The position numbers and the translations under genes were made by a program. From DAHVFY01 sp040388665 (lineage in GTDB: Bacteria > Chlamydiota > Chlamydiia > Chlamydiales > Rhabdochlamydiaceae): a stretch of DNA of 27,493 nt. Location: NCBI GenBank assembly GCA_040388665.1, contig JAZKBL010000018.1, positions 1-27,493 of the forward strand, written 5' to 3'. This document shows, piece after piece, positions 7,023 to 15,426 of this stretch (position 1 is the first letter of the stretch; each line of letters opens with the position of its first letter). Below the pieces are notes generated by a model. The model saw only the letters and a program-made list of their open reading frames with translations. It searched no databases and had not been told where the DNA came from.

Positions 7023-7733
7023 TTACATTGTTAAGAATTGGTGAATCTTGCTCTCTTTATTTAGGGGTGTTTGATTGTTAGTGTCGTAGCTTTCTGAAAG
7101 CAATCCACTGTCTAAAAAATAAGCGGTATCGAGGATCTTAGAAGCCAAGAGCATGTCTTGTGTGGAGATGATAACTCCAGTGCCTGTCTTTAAAAGATCC
7201 TGCATCACTTTTATAAAACGTTCTGTATTTTCTGGGTCTAGTGCGGAGGTTGGTTCATCCAGCAATAGAAAAGAGGGTTTTAGCACAAGGGCTCTTGCAA
7301 TAGCCGCCCGTTGTTGCTGTCCGCCGGAGAGTCTGCTTGGCATGGATAGGGCCAGATTTTCTACGTCTAGTAGTTGTAAAACATCATAAACAATCTCATA
7401 AGCTTTATTTTTTTTGATGTTAAAGAGCACTCTTAGAGCGCTTGCGCAATTGTCTAAAACATTCATGTGTGGAAATAAAGAGAAAGATTGAGAGATAAAA
7501 CCAATGGTTTGGCAGCGTTGTTTAGCTGAAAGTTGGTTCATGGATTGTTCTTGATAGGAGATTTCTCCTGAGTACTCCGTTTCAAGCCCTGCAAGACACC
7601 TTAATAGCGTTGTTTTTCCCGATCCGCTTTTTCCAAGCAATAGAGTTACCCTATTTTTGGAAATTTCTAGGGACAAGCTCTTAAGGATTTCGTTGTTAGA
7701 TTTTTTTACTGAAAGATTTTTAATTTTTAACAT
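7023..7733 (-). CDS. Amino-acid ABC transporter ATP-binding protein (GlnQ/ArtP type)
   Basis: 236-residue ATPase that powers the importer formed with the next two genes. Walker A GKSGSGKT (34-41), Q-loop Gln82 in FISQSFSLFPH, signature LSGGQQQR (135-142), Walker B LLLDE (156-160) and D-loop SALD (163-166) are present. The H-loop position, normally His in a VTHE-like motif, is Gln192 (IISTQDM), which is unusual for an active polar-amino-acid ATPase. Its start overlaps the permease gene by 7 bases (coupled translation). It is the last gene of the operon. Confidence 0.93.
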   Translation of the reverse strand: MLKIKNLSVKKSNNEILKSLSLEISKNRVTLLLGKSGSGKTTLLRCLAGLETEYSGEISYQEQSMNQLSAKQRCQTIGFISQSFSLFPHMNVLDNCASALRVLFNIKKNKAYEIVYDVLQLLDVENLALSMPSRLSGGQQQRAAIARALVLKPSFLLLDEPTSALDPENTERFIKVMQDLLKTGTGVIISTQDMLLASKILDTAYFLDSGLLSESYDTNNQTPLNKESKIHQFLTM

Positions 7734-8395
7734 AATTTAAGTCTCCTTTCAAATCGGAGTGTGATTAAATTTAAAAATGCTGACATGCAAATGTAAAAGC
7801 AAGCGACCGTTAGATAAATAGCGATCGGTTGCATTTCTCTTGAAACAATATTCATCCCCATTCTTGTAAGTTCTAGCATTCCGATTGAAGATGCAATTGA
7901 GGTGCTTTTTAAAAGAGAGTCTAACTCGTTATTCAACATCGGAAGAATATTGCGGCCCATTTGAGGTAGGATGATGTATTTCAAGCTCTTTGACGTATTA
8001 AATCCGAGAGCAAAGGCATTTTCCCATTGCGCGGGTGGTAGCGCATTGATGCCGCCACGTACAATTTGAGCAACATAACCAGAAGAGCATAGCCCTAAGG
8101 CAATAACAGACGCCGGGAAAGGATCGAGATCAAATCCTAAAAGATCGGGCACAACAAAATAGATGAGCAAGAGTTGGACAAAAAAAGGGATTGCTCGCAG
8201 CACAAAGGTTAAAAGCTCGATAGCTTGAGAAAGAATTGGCACTTTCAACTTATTGCAAGAAGCAATTCCAAATAGCAACCCCAAACTTAAACTGAGTGAG
8301 GCTGAGCAGATTAAAACTTGCACTGTCATCACAACTCCTTTTAAGAGGAGGGGTAAAGACCGTGAAAGAAGAGAAACGTAGGTAGTATTATCCAT
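7727..8395 (-). CDS. Amino-acid ABC transporter permease (HisMQ/GlnP type)
   Basis: 222-residue inner-membrane permease with about five hydrophobic segments. The cytoplasmic coupling (EAA) loop is ENAFALGFNTSKSLKYIILP (about residues 124-143), which docks on the ATPase, and the N-terminal SLPLLLKGVVMTVQV is typical of the HEQRo polar-amino-acid family. There is only one permease gene, so a homodimer is expected. It sits 4 bases after the binding-protein gene and overlaps the ATPase gene by 7 bases. Confidence 0.93.
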   Translation of the reverse strand: MDNTTYVSLLSRSLPLLLKGVVMTVQVLICSASLSLSLGLLFGIASCNKLKVPILSQAIELLTFVLRAIPFFVQLLLIYFVVPDLLGFDLDPFPASVIALGLCSSGYVAQIVRGGINALPPAQWENAFALGFNTSKSLKYIILPQMGRNILPMLNNELDSLLKSTSIASSIGMLELTRMGMNIVSREMQPIAIYLTVACFYICMSAFLNLITLRFERRLKLC

Positions 8396-8399
8396 AAAT

Positions 8400-9155
8400 T
8401 TATGTGCTCATGTTCCATTTTTTTTCTAGTTCAGCAATTCTTCCCTCTTCTTTAAGCTCTGCTACCGCTTTTTTAATTTGAGCTGTGAGCTCTGGGTTAT
8501 TTTTATTGATACAGATTCCGTTGCCTAAAGATTGTTGATCAAGAGGGATGGGAAAATAAAGCACCTGCAGTTGAGGCGTTTGCTTTTTTACAAAAGCCAC
8601 AAGCGGATTGTCGATAGCAACAGCAAGTGATTTTCCAAACCTAAGTTCCATGATCGCATCGGTAATTTTATCGACATTTTTAAGTGTTAAATCAGAAAAG
8701 CTTTTCATTATCTGTTCTTGGTAGCTGCCAGCTTCCACGCAAATGATTTTTTTGGGGTCATTTTTTAAATCGTCAGGTCCTTTGATGTTTTCTGGGATTT
8801 TTTCCCAGAAGAGTAAAGGCATCGTTGTGAGCTCTTCCCCTTGGTAGTAGACAATATCCATCTGCTTTAATCTCTCTTGAGTAATAGAGATGGCCCAGAT
8901 GAGGGCGTCCACTTTTTTCTGCTTGAGCCCAATCATCAGACCCGGCATGCTGCCCAAATCTTTGATCACGAGTTTTTTGTTTAACTTCTCTGCGATGAGC
9001 TTTGCTAAATCAATATCAAAGCCTTCATACTCTCCCTTGCTATCCAAACTCACATAAGGGGCGTATCCAGAAGTTGTGCCGATGGTGAATGTTCCACTTG
9101 CGTTTTCAGTAAGCAAGCTTCCTAAAAATAGAAAAAAACAGCCTAAAGTTTTCAT
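8400..9155 (-). CDS. Amino-acid ABC transporter substrate-binding protein (ArtJ-like)
   Basis: 251 residues, with a signal peptide (about 1-20, MKTLGCFFLFLGSLLTENAS) and a type II periplasmic binding fold: FTIGTTSGYAPYV, YEGFDIDLAKLIAEKL, SITQERLK (Arg expected to hold the ligand carboxylate), GSYQEQIMKSF, and AIDNPL (Asp expected to hold the amino group). It resembles chlamydial ArtJ across its length by eye, so a cationic or other polar amino acid is likely. The ligand is not settled. ATG at 9155 has AGGA about 9 bases upstream. First gene of the importer operon, with a long hairpin-bearing leader. Confidence 0.92.
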   Translation of the reverse strand: MKTLGCFFLFLGSLLTENASGTFTIGTTSGYAPYVSLDSKGEYEGFDIDLAKLIAEKLNKKLVIKDLGSMPGLMIGLKQKKVDALIWAISITQERLKQMDIVYYQGEELTTMPLLFWEKIPENIKGPDDLKNDPKKIICVEAGSYQEQIMKSFSDLTLKNVDKITDAIMELRFGKSLAVAIDNPLVAFVKKQTPQLQVLYFPIPLDQQSLGNGICINKNNPELTAQIKKAVAELKEEGRIAELEKKWNMST

Positions 9156-9180
9156 AACGAAAAATCCTATAAAAAATGTT

Positions 9181-9213
9181 TAAAAAACGGTTAACTACAA
9201 AAGCAGTTAATCG
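9181..9213 (-). terminator. Terminator-like hairpin in the leader of the ABC importer operon
   Basis: On the minus strand CGATTAACT (9213-9205) and AGTTAACCG (9196-9188) pair at 8 of 9 positions around an 8-base loop, followed by TTTTTT and AAAC (9187-9181). It lies before the importer start codon (9155), so if it terminates transcription it would act as an attenuator. The stem is AT-rich and weak; as DNA it could equally be a repressor site. Confidence 0.4.
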
Positions 9214-9240
9214 ATAAAAAAAATAAAAATTTGAAAATCT

Positions 9241-9264
9241 ATTCGTCGTTAAAAAACAGCGAAT
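9241..9264. promoter_or_regulatory. Inverted repeat upstream of the ABC importer operon
   Basis: ATTCGTCGTT (9241-9250) and AACAGCGAAT (9255-9264) pair at 8 of 10 positions around AAAA. Its centre is about 52 bases from that of the other dyad (9188-9213). In RNA it could be an upstream hairpin competing with or pausing before the terminator-like stem; in DNA it could be a second operator. Confidence 0.4.
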
Positions 9265-9300
9265 TTAAAAATATGGGTGGAGTTTCTTAAAGAACAAATC

Positions 9301-9411
9301 TTAGGAACAATGATGATGATGAGACGGAGAGATGAAAAGAACAGAATATGACGGCTTTTGAGAGATGGAATTTCTCTTTGGATAAATAGAAGTGTTAAGC
9401 GCTTGTTTCAT
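9301..9411 (-). CDS. Possible His-rich leader peptide of the ABC importer operon
   Basis: A 36-residue ORF (MKQALNTS...SPSHHHHCS) ending in four consecutive CAT histidine codons, then Cys-Ser-stop. It is on the importer strand, 145 bases upstream of the binding-protein start, with two hairpins between. The ATG at 9411 follows AAGAGAGATTAT, a fair ribosome site. Runs of one amino acid near the end of a short ORF upstream of an amino-acid gene are the hallmark of ribosome-mediated attenuation. The His codons here are farther from the terminator-like stem than I would like. The frame may be chance; longer starts in the same frame have no clear ribosome site. Confidence 0.3.
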   Translation of the reverse strand: MKQALNTSIYPKRNSISQKPSYSVLFISPSHHHHCS

Positions 9412-9579
9412 ATAATCTCTCTTGAGAGCAAGGTGCCCTCTGATAAAGCCCATTATATGCAAGCGATAGTTCTTCGGCAATTCAAAAAAATAATACAATA
9501 TTAATTATGGTTTTTTTTCTTGCCAATTGCAAGCGATCCTTTTTAACATCATTTCTATATACAAATCAAGGAGGCTTGT

Positions 9580-10203
9580 GTGCATTACCTTAGTGCTTTT
9601 TTTTGGATAGGAATTTTTTGCTTTGGCACTCAGCAAATATGTGCTGATGAGGTGTATGTGGATCGAGAGGGAAACGAGATTTCTATTATTCGGGCAAAGT
9701 CATTCGATGAAATCGATGTTATTCAAGGAAAAGAGATTTTAGTGCGCAGCTTTATGGCGGGATATGAGGATGTTCCTCTTTCTGACTTAAATCCAACATT
9801 CCGATCCATTGGTGATGTGAGACGGTTTTATGAAGCGTATTTTGATAGTGAATTTGAAAATTTCAAACAGGGAAACATGATTTGGATCCAAGCGTTCGAG
9901 AAAGAAAAATTACTTGGATGGGCTACATTTGAGCTTGAGGATGACGGGAATGCTGCCTATATGAATCTTCTTGCCGTTGGACCTTCTTTTCAGGGAAAAG
10001 GCATCGGAAAACACTTAACGTTTTCAATTCTGTCTGCAGATTTATTTCCTGATATTCAAGAGGTTCGTTTACTTTTACGCAATATTAATGAGAGTGGGCG
10101 AAAATTTTATGAAAAAATAGGATTTTTTGATTTTAAATATGCTAGAGAGGATAATTTTGTCGACATCTCCTTGCTAACGGGCTTAAAATGGGTAAAAAAT
10201 TAG
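9580..10203 (+). CDS. GNAT-family N-acetyltransferase with signal peptide
   Basis: 207 residues. Residues 1-22 are a Sec signal peptide (cleavage likely ICA|DE). The mature part is a GNAT fold: acetyl-CoA pyrophosphate loop QGKGIGKHL (138-146) after MNLLAVGPSF, and NESGRKFYEKIGFFDF near the end. GNAT enzymes need acetyl-CoA, which is cytosolic, so export is unexpected unless the protein reaches the host side. The start is GTG at 9580 with a perfect AAGGAGG 5 bases upstream. The next gene starts right after or overlaps, so the pair is probably co-transcribed. Acceptor substrate is unknown. Confidence 0.85.
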   Translation: MHYLSAFFWIGIFCFGTQQICADEVYVDREGNEISIIRAKSFDEIDVIQGKEILVRSFMAGYEDVPLSDLNPTFRSIGDVRRFYEAYFDSEFENFKQGNMIWIQAFEKEKLLGWATFELEDDGNAAYMNLLAVGPSFQGKGIGKHLTFSILSADLFPDIQEVRLLLRNINESGRKFYEKIGFFDFKYAREDNFVDISLLTGLKWVKN

Positions 10204-10211
10204 GTGTAGCT

Positions 10212-10937
10212 ATGTTTCAATATGTTCAACCTGTGCAGTTTGTAGAAGTGGGTATTCCCTTAGAGCGATCAAATGTCATGGCTCTTTTAAAAAGGGCGGT
10301 GGCTCAAGCAAATCTGCTTTTAGGGGAAGATATCGTTGAATTAGATGAAAATGCTCTTGCTGGGGGGAACTATCTATTATCTATAAAAACGCGCCCCATT
10401 GATATTATCGATCCAAAAGCTGTAGATGAGAAGTCGTTTAAGCCAGAAGATAGGCTAGCTGGAGAAGTTGTAGCGAAAGTGAAGCAGCATTTACTTGCAG
10501 AAAAGACTGAAGGGATTTTCATTTCATCTTCTGGTTCTAAGTTTGATGCGAGACAGCTAAGAGGGCATGAGTTTTTCATCGATGAAGCAGGATATCTCGT
10601 TCTTGATGATCATCGCGTGTGCATCGCAACAGCTGAGAACACATTTGTTGTGTTAAAAGCAGAACAGTTCCGCAGCTATACTATCCACCGACTTGTCAAT
10701 GAAGACTTAAACGTTCGATTTTTTGATGATTATGATTTAGTCCGCATAGGCAGCAATAAGGGAATGAAGATCAATGTGTCACGCGCTGTATCTTTAGCTA
10801 AAGAGCAGATTGCTTTAAAAAATCAAGCGGATGCAGAAACATATCAAGGGCAATATTTTCAGCTTTATCGAGATGAAATTACAGGTAATCTGCTCTATAC
10901 ATTAAATGACATTTTGCGCACTTTCCCTGCGCCTTAG
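10212..10937 (+). CDS. Hypothetical protein, possibly chlamydiae-restricted
   Basis: 241 residues from ATG 10212, which has AGGTG about 6 bases upstream just after the GNAT stop; an ATG at 10188 would overlap the GNAT gene and has a poorer site. No signal peptide, membrane segment or motif I recognise. Composition is that of a folded soluble protein, with an acidic first third, a central FISSSGSKFDARQLRGHEFF, and a C-terminal part ending YFQLYRDEITGNLLYTLNDI. Its stop overlaps the convergent phosphatase stop by 3 bases. Function unknown. Confidence 0.72.
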   Translation: MFQYVQPVQFVEVGIPLERSNVMALLKRAVAQANLLLGEDIVELDENALAGGNYLLSIKTRPIDIIDPKAVDEKSFKPEDRLAGEVVAKVKQHLLAEKTEGIFISSSGSKFDARQLRGHEFFIDEAGYLVLDDHRVCIATAENTFVVLKAEQFRSYTIHRLVNEDLNVRFFDDYDLVRIGSNKGMKINVSRAVSLAKEQIALKNQADAETYQGQYFQLYRDEITGNLLYTLNDILRTFPAP

Positions 10938-11602
10938 TTTTCTTGTTTAAGGTTGGGAAAAGACAGAATTCTTGCTTCTGCGGTATTTAAGGTGACCTTT
11001 TCTTCTCCATAGGTTTTTAAAAAGACTTGAGCGGTATAGCCGTGCGAGATAAGGATCACATGTCCTCTAGAGGCGTCCCATTGAGATAGTCTATGGATAA
11101 TTTCTTCGATACGTAAGCGAATAGATTCTGTTGTTTCACCGCCATGTAGAGCAGAAGCATCTATGGTAGCTTGCCATCGAACTTCATCAGAGCGCGTATC
11201 ATTGAGTAATTTTGGCGGAGAGGGTTTACCCTCCCAGTTTTCTGCGCGCGGCTCTCGAATAAGATCTTCGATCATGAGCATATTTTCTGAACAAACACCG
11301 TTATCTATTAATATTTGTGCAGTTTCACGTGTTCTTTGTAATGGGGAGACAAGAACAAGTCCTACAGTTTCTTTGTTGAAACCCTGGCTTAGAAGTTTTT
11401 GAGCAGTTGCTGTAACTTGTTGTTTGCCAGCTTCTGTAAGACTATGGTCTATTCCGCCTTCCTCTTTTGTCCATGTGCTGTAGATGTGTAAAAGGTTATG
11501 TTCCCCCTCTCCGTGGCGCATGATCGCAACTTTTGGATCATCAAGAGCGATTAGATTTCCAGAGAGTATAAGTAGAAAAAATATATAAAAGGTTTTTGAC
11601 AT
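10934..11602 (-). CDS. Exported histidine phosphatase family protein (1)
   Basis: 222 residues with a signal peptide (MSKTFYIFFLLILSGNLIA). The mature domain is a branch-1 histidine phosphatase: MRHGEGEHN with phospho-accepting His30, SPLQRTRETA supplying the core Arg, the acid residue in IREPRAENWEG, and the second His in ILISHGYT. The ENWEG stretch resembles fungal and plant phosphoglycerate-mutase-like phosphatases. Substrate unknown; predicted periplasmic or exported. A second exported member lies at 14644. It is convergent with the unknown gene at 10212. Confidence 0.87.
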   Translation of the reverse strand: MSKTFYIFFLLILSGNLIALDDPKVAIMRHGEGEHNLLHIYSTWTKEEGGIDHSLTEAGKQQVTATAQKLLSQGFNKETVGLVLVSPLQRTRETAQILIDNGVCSENMLMIEDLIREPRAENWEGKPSPPKLLNDTRSDEVRWQATIDASALHGGETTESIRLRIEEIIHRLSQWDASRGHVILISHGYTAQVFLKTYGEEKVTLNTAEARILSFPNLKQEN

Positions 11603-11718
11603 ATAAAGACAAATTTTTTAGTTTAACTGCATGTATACAGGAAATAGAAAATTTTCTAAAGGTTTAATTCTTTCCATGTTATTGTTGTCTCAATTTTGTT
11701 AAATATCGGTTATTGACG

Positions 11719-12597
11719 ATGCCTCCGCTTCATCTTTTTTTTGCTGTTTTAGTTTTTATGATCTGGGGATTCAACTTTGTTGTTGTTAAAGTTGGACTTG
11801 AAGATATTCCTCCAATATTCCTTGGGTTTGCAAGGCTTTTTTTGACAAGCATTCCAGCTGTTTTTTTTATTAAAAAACCACAAGCTCCTTTCAAAATGAT
11901 TTTATTGTATGGACTTGTGATGTTTGGTTTGCAATTCGGCTTGCTTTTTGTAGGGATGAAGCTTGGTGTGACTCCAGCTCTTGCATCGTTGTTGTTACAG
12001 CTTCAGATGTTTTTTACAGTAATTTTTGGAGTGTTATTTTTTGCGGAAAAAGTGCATATGTGGCAGGTTCTTGGAGCTCTTGTATCTTTTTCAGGAATAG
12101 CTCTTGTCGGAATGAATCTGGGATCGGATGTTACGTTAGCGGGATGTTTATTAGTGATTAGCGCCGCGATATCTTGGGCAGCTGGCAATATCATTTCTAA
12201 AAAGATCGGAAAAATTAATATGGGCTCACTTGTCATTTGGGGGAGTTTCGTTGCTTGGCCGCCTCTTTTGGCTCTTTCTTTTTTAGTTGAGGGGTCAGAT
12301 AAGATTGTCATGGCTTTTGAGAGGTTGACGTGGGTTTCAGGGGGATCGGTTCTTTATATTACCTATATGTCGACGTTTATTGGGTACGGCACTTGGAGCT
12401 GGCTTCTTCATCAACATCCTCTTGGGACAATTGCTCCGTTTGTTCTTTTAGTGCCCGTATTTGGAATGTTAAGTGCTGTTTTAGTGTTAGGAGAGCCTCT
12501 TCAAAGTTGGAAGATATCTGCGGGGGTGCTTGTGATTTCTGGCCTTTGCATCAATCTACTAGGCCCCCGCATATTTCGAAGAGCTATTAAGATTTAA
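11719..12597 (+). CDS. eamA: EamA/DMT superfamily exporter
   Basis: 292-residue inner-membrane protein with ten hydrophobic segments in two EamA repeats: FMIWGFNFVVVKVGL at the start, TPALASLLLQLQMFFTVIFG, then the second repeat from LAGCLLVISAAISWAAGNII to the end. It resembles E. coli EamA, an O-acetylserine/cysteine exporter, by eye (for example WGFNFVVVKVGL and SWAAGNIISKKI), but substrate cannot be inferred safely. ATG at 11719 is chosen; the frame opens two codons earlier with TTG. A serine peptidase gene follows after 24 bases, possibly in the same transcript. Confidence 0.85.
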   Translation: MPPLHLFFAVLVFMIWGFNFVVVKVGLEDIPPIFLGFARLFLTSIPAVFFIKKPQAPFKMILLYGLVMFGLQFGLLFVGMKLGVTPALASLLLQLQMFFTVIFGVLFFAEKVHMWQVLGALVSFSGIALVGMNLGSDVTLAGCLLVISAAISWAAGNIISKKIGKINMGSLVIWGSFVAWPPLLALSFLVEGSDKIVMAFERLTWVSGGSVLYITYMSTFIGYGTWSWLLHQHPLGTIAPFVLLVPVFGMLSAVLVLGEPLQSWKISAGVLVISGLCINLLGPRIFRRAIKI

Positions 12598-12621
12598 ATC
12601 ATTATGGAATGAAGAAGGATT

Positions 12622-14598
12622 ATGGGGATAGATCATTTGTTATGCTCAACTCTTGCAATGACACAGTGCGGAGGGAATGTTGACACGCATTTCTGGGAAG
12701 GGCCTTCTGCAAGTCTACAAGTAAAACTTGTGTCAGACGTTCAGCTATCTCCTGATAATGCCTCAACACTTTTTGTTGTCTTAGAAGCAGAACAAGGCAA
12801 ATATTTTTCAAAAATTTATAGAAAAAATGATGAAGAAGATCTCATTCTTTTAATTCCTTCAGAATATTTTCCTTCTCATCCACGATGGTCACCGGATGGC
12901 CGCCTGATTGCTTTTTTGTCTAGCCGTGAAGATACAAAAGATCTTTATCTGATGTCAGCAGATGGGGGAGAGCCGTATTTATTAGCAAAAGGTAATCGCT
13001 ACGGTATACAGTCTTTTCGTTTTGCTCCAAAATCTCAAGTAATCGCATTTATTATGGCAGATGAAGTCCTTCAAGGATCGTCTAATGTGAGCATTGTCTA
13101 CAAACAGGATACCGTTGTTAATCGATTATGGTTAATTGATATTGAAAAATCAGAGGAGGGATCTCGTTCATTAACGCCCAATGACTATTATGTGCGCAGC
13201 AATGGAAATGATGGGAGCGCAAATGACTCCTTTGATTGGTCGCCGGATGAACAGACGATTGTTTTTGCTTATCAACCAGCATCCGGCATAGATCATTATC
13301 ATCTAGACAGTAGTCTTGGCTTTTTAGACATGCAAACAGGAAAGGTCATCCCTTTAGAAAAAAAAGGTCATTTTGAAGCACAGCCAAAATTTTCTCCAGA
13401 TGGAAAATGGATTGCTTATCTTTATTCCAATGACTCGATTCGCTATACCTGTAATCGGCAGGTTGCGATCAGATCTTATAATGGAGATGCATTTCGTACA
13501 TTATCTTCAACATATAATGGGGGGCCGCTTCTTGAAGGGCCTAATCTTTTAGGCTGGTCTCAGGATGGAAATCATCTTTTCTTTTTTGAACCAAAGGGAA
13601 CAAAATATCAGCTTTTAAAACTTCCCTTTGATGGGTCTTCTGCTGAAGTGATTGACACATCTGATTGGTTTTTTAGACTTCCCATTTTAAGCCAGGATCG
13701 AACTAAATGGGGCTTTGTTGTGGAATCAACTTCAAGAGCACAAGAAGCTTATATTGCAGATTGTGATTTTTTTACTCTTAAGCAAATCTCTTATTGTAAT
13801 GATCTGCCGGCTGTTTCCAAAACGGAAGTTGTTCGTTGGAATTCCTCAGATGGAGTAGAGGTTGAAGGCTTACTTACTTATCCTAAAGATTACAAAGTAG
13901 GAGAGCGTTACCCGCTACTTCTTGTAATTCATGGAGGGCCCATGTACGCTGTCACTGAAGCATTTATCGGTAATACAGGGGAATTTCCAATAGCCGCCTT
14001 TGCTGAGGCCGGTTTTTTTGTTTTAAGGCCAAATCCAAGAGGATCAACTGGCTATGGATCAGCGTTTCGCAATGCTTTAGTTGGAGACTTTGGAGGGATC
14101 GATTTTTATGATCTGATGACTGGTGTTGATCACGTTATTCATCGTGGAATGGTAGATGAAAACCGTCTGGGGGTGATGGGTTGGAGTTATGGAGGATACA
14201 TGACAACAAGAGTGATCACTCAAACTTCTCGGTTTAAAGCGGCCGTCACGATTGCCGGTTCAGCAAATCTTGTTAGCATGGATGGGACGACTGATCTTCA
14301 TAGGTTGTGTGTAGAGTACTTAGGAGAGTTTTGGAAAAATGAAAGTCTTTATAAAGAACGCTCTCCTATTTATCACTTAAGTCATGTAACAACTCCTTGT
14401 TTGATTGTGCATGGTGTTGCAGATACGTCAGTTTCCGTATCTCAAGGGTATGAGCTATACCATGCACTTACCAAACAAGAAAAAGAAGTCTCCTTTGTTT
14501 TGTATCCCGATGTCGGGCATGACTTTGAAATTCCCGAAGCACAGAATGATGCTATGGAGAGGATTTTAGACTGGTTTAAGCAGCGAGTGTTAAGATAG
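12622..14598 (+). CDS. S9-family (prolyl oligopeptidase-type) serine peptidase
   Basis: 658 residues. The first ~400 form a beta-propeller with PD40-like repeats (RWSPDGRLIAFLSS, DWSPDEQTIVFAY, KFSPDGKWIAYLY). The C-terminal alpha/beta-hydrolase domain has oxyanion HGGP, nucleophile Ser522 in GWSYGG, Asp601 in HGVADTSV and His633 in DVGHDF. This is a complete triad of acylaminoacyl-peptidase/dipeptidyl-peptidase type, so it should cut short peptides in the interior cavity. No clear signal peptide, so it is probably cytosolic. ATG at 12622 has AAGGA about 4 bases upstream. It may help use imported peptides as an amino-acid source. Confidence 0.92.
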   Translation: MGIDHLLCSTLAMTQCGGNVDTHFWEGPSASLQVKLVSDVQLSPDNASTLFVVLEAEQGKYFSKIYRKNDEEDLILLIPSEYFPSHPRWSPDGRLIAFLSSREDTKDLYLMSADGGEPYLLAKGNRYGIQSFRFAPKSQVIAFIMADEVLQGSSNVSIVYKQDTVVNRLWLIDIEKSEEGSRSLTPNDYYVRSNGNDGSANDSFDWSPDEQTIVFAYQPASGIDHYHLDSSLGFLDMQTGKVIPLEKKGHFEAQPKFSPDGKWIAYLYSNDSIRYTCNRQVAIRSYNGDAFRTLSSTYNGGPLLEGPNLLGWSQDGNHLFFFEPKGTKYQLLKLPFDGSSAEVIDTSDWFFRLPILSQDRTKWGFVVESTSRAQEAYIADCDFFTLKQISYCNDLPAVSKTEVVRWNSSDGVEVEGLLTYPKDYKVGERYPLLLVIHGGPMYAVTEAFIGNTGEFPIAAFAEAGFFVLRPNPRGSTGYGSAFRNALVGDFGGIDFYDLMTGVDHVIHRGMVDENRLGVMGWSYGGYMTTRVITQTSRFKAAVTIAGSANLVSMDGTTDLHRLCVEYLGEFWKNESLYKERSPIYHLSHVTTPCLIVHGVADTSVSVSQGYELYHALTKQEKEVSFVLYPDVGHDFEIPEAQNDAMERILDWFKQRVLR

Positions 14599-14643
14599 TT
14601 TTTTTATATTGGTTTTATTACAATAATTAGATAAAATTGTGTT

Positions 14644-15426
14644 ATGTTTATGAAATTTATTTTAAAATTAATTTCAGGTTTGTTTGTCATGTTTAATATT
14701 TATGTTAATGCTGATGTTTCTGCGGTAAATTTTGTAAGGCATGGAGAATCTACCTGGAATGTAGAAGGAAGGCTGCAGGGGCAGGGTGAGCCAAAAGAGG
14801 GCTTATTAGGAAATGAAGAGGGGGTTGTCTTTGGGCTCAAAGGCAGGGCACTTTTAGATTCTTCGATTTTAACAGAAGAAGGACAGGGACAAGCGTTAGA
14901 ATTAGCAAATAAAATATTTACATGGCTTGGTGAGAAAAAGCGTATTGTTTTGGTGTCTTCAGATTTAAAGCGGTGTAGGGGAACTACTGAGATTGTAGAA
15001 AAATTTTTAAAATTTAAGAGTATTGAGACTCTTGTTTTCTATGATGAGCGTTTAAGAGAGGCTGATCACGGAATTTTAAGTGGGATGCTTGAAGCTGAAT
15101 ACAGACAGTTAGAGTGCTTTAAGCAGTATAAGACATTTACTCCAGAGCAGCAGTTTACAATGGCTATGGACCCTGAATATGGAGAAAATTACCTCAGTGT
15201 GGCAGAGCGCGTAAATAAAGCCGTTATGCAGTACCGTTTACAGTTTCCAGAAGACGAGATCTATTTTGTGACCCATGGTGGACCAATGAGGGCGATTTAC
15301 ACTCATTTGACAGGCAGCATAGCGCCGTTTTCTACAGAATACGACATTGCAGGACAGCTTAAAAATTGCAGCATCATGAAAGTTCAATATAATGAAGATA
15401 CTAAACCCACGATTGAATTTAAGTGA
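14644..15426 (+). CDS. Exported histidine phosphatase family protein (2)
   Basis: 260 residues with an N-terminal signal segment (MFMKFILKLISGLFVMFNIY, cleavage likely VNA|D). Core motifs: FVRHGESTWN with His33, SSDLKRCRGTTE, the acid residue in DERLREADHGILSG, and THGGP with the second His. An insert around residues 45-75 (LQGQGEPKEGLLGNEEGVV) extends the first loop. Phosphoglycerate mutase/SixA-like phosphatase fold; substrate unknown. It is not a close copy of the exported phosphatase at 10934. An in-frame Met two codons later is an alternative start. The 3' end overlaps the convergent ferredoxin gene by 8 bases. Confidence 0.87.
   Translation: MFMKFILKLISGLFVMFNIYVNADVSAVNFVRHGESTWNVEGRLQGQGEPKEGLLGNEEGVVFGLKGRALLDSSILTEEGQGQALELANKIFTWLGEKKRIVLVSSDLKRCRGTTEIVEKFLKFKSIETLVFYDERLREADHGILSGMLEAEYRQLECFKQYKTFTPEQQFTMAMDPEYGENYLSVAERVNKAVMQYRLQFPEDEIYFVTHGGPMRAIYTHLTGSIAPFSTEYDIAGQLKNCSIMKVQYNEDTKPTIEFK

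Noticed and set aside
9301..9498. 65-residue minus-strand frame as a normal protein gene
   Set aside because: It opens with TTG without a ribosome site and has no family resemblance. Only the 36-residue part from 9411 is kept, as a possible leader peptide.
9458..9537. 10-bp direct repeat TGCAAGCGAT, 70 bp apart, upstream of the GNAT gene
   Set aside because: Short and unsupported by any promoter geometry; could be chance.
10188..10211. ATG at 10188 as start of the unknown protein
   Set aside because: It would overlap the GNAT gene by 16 bases, and its ribosome site is weaker than that of the ATG at 10212.
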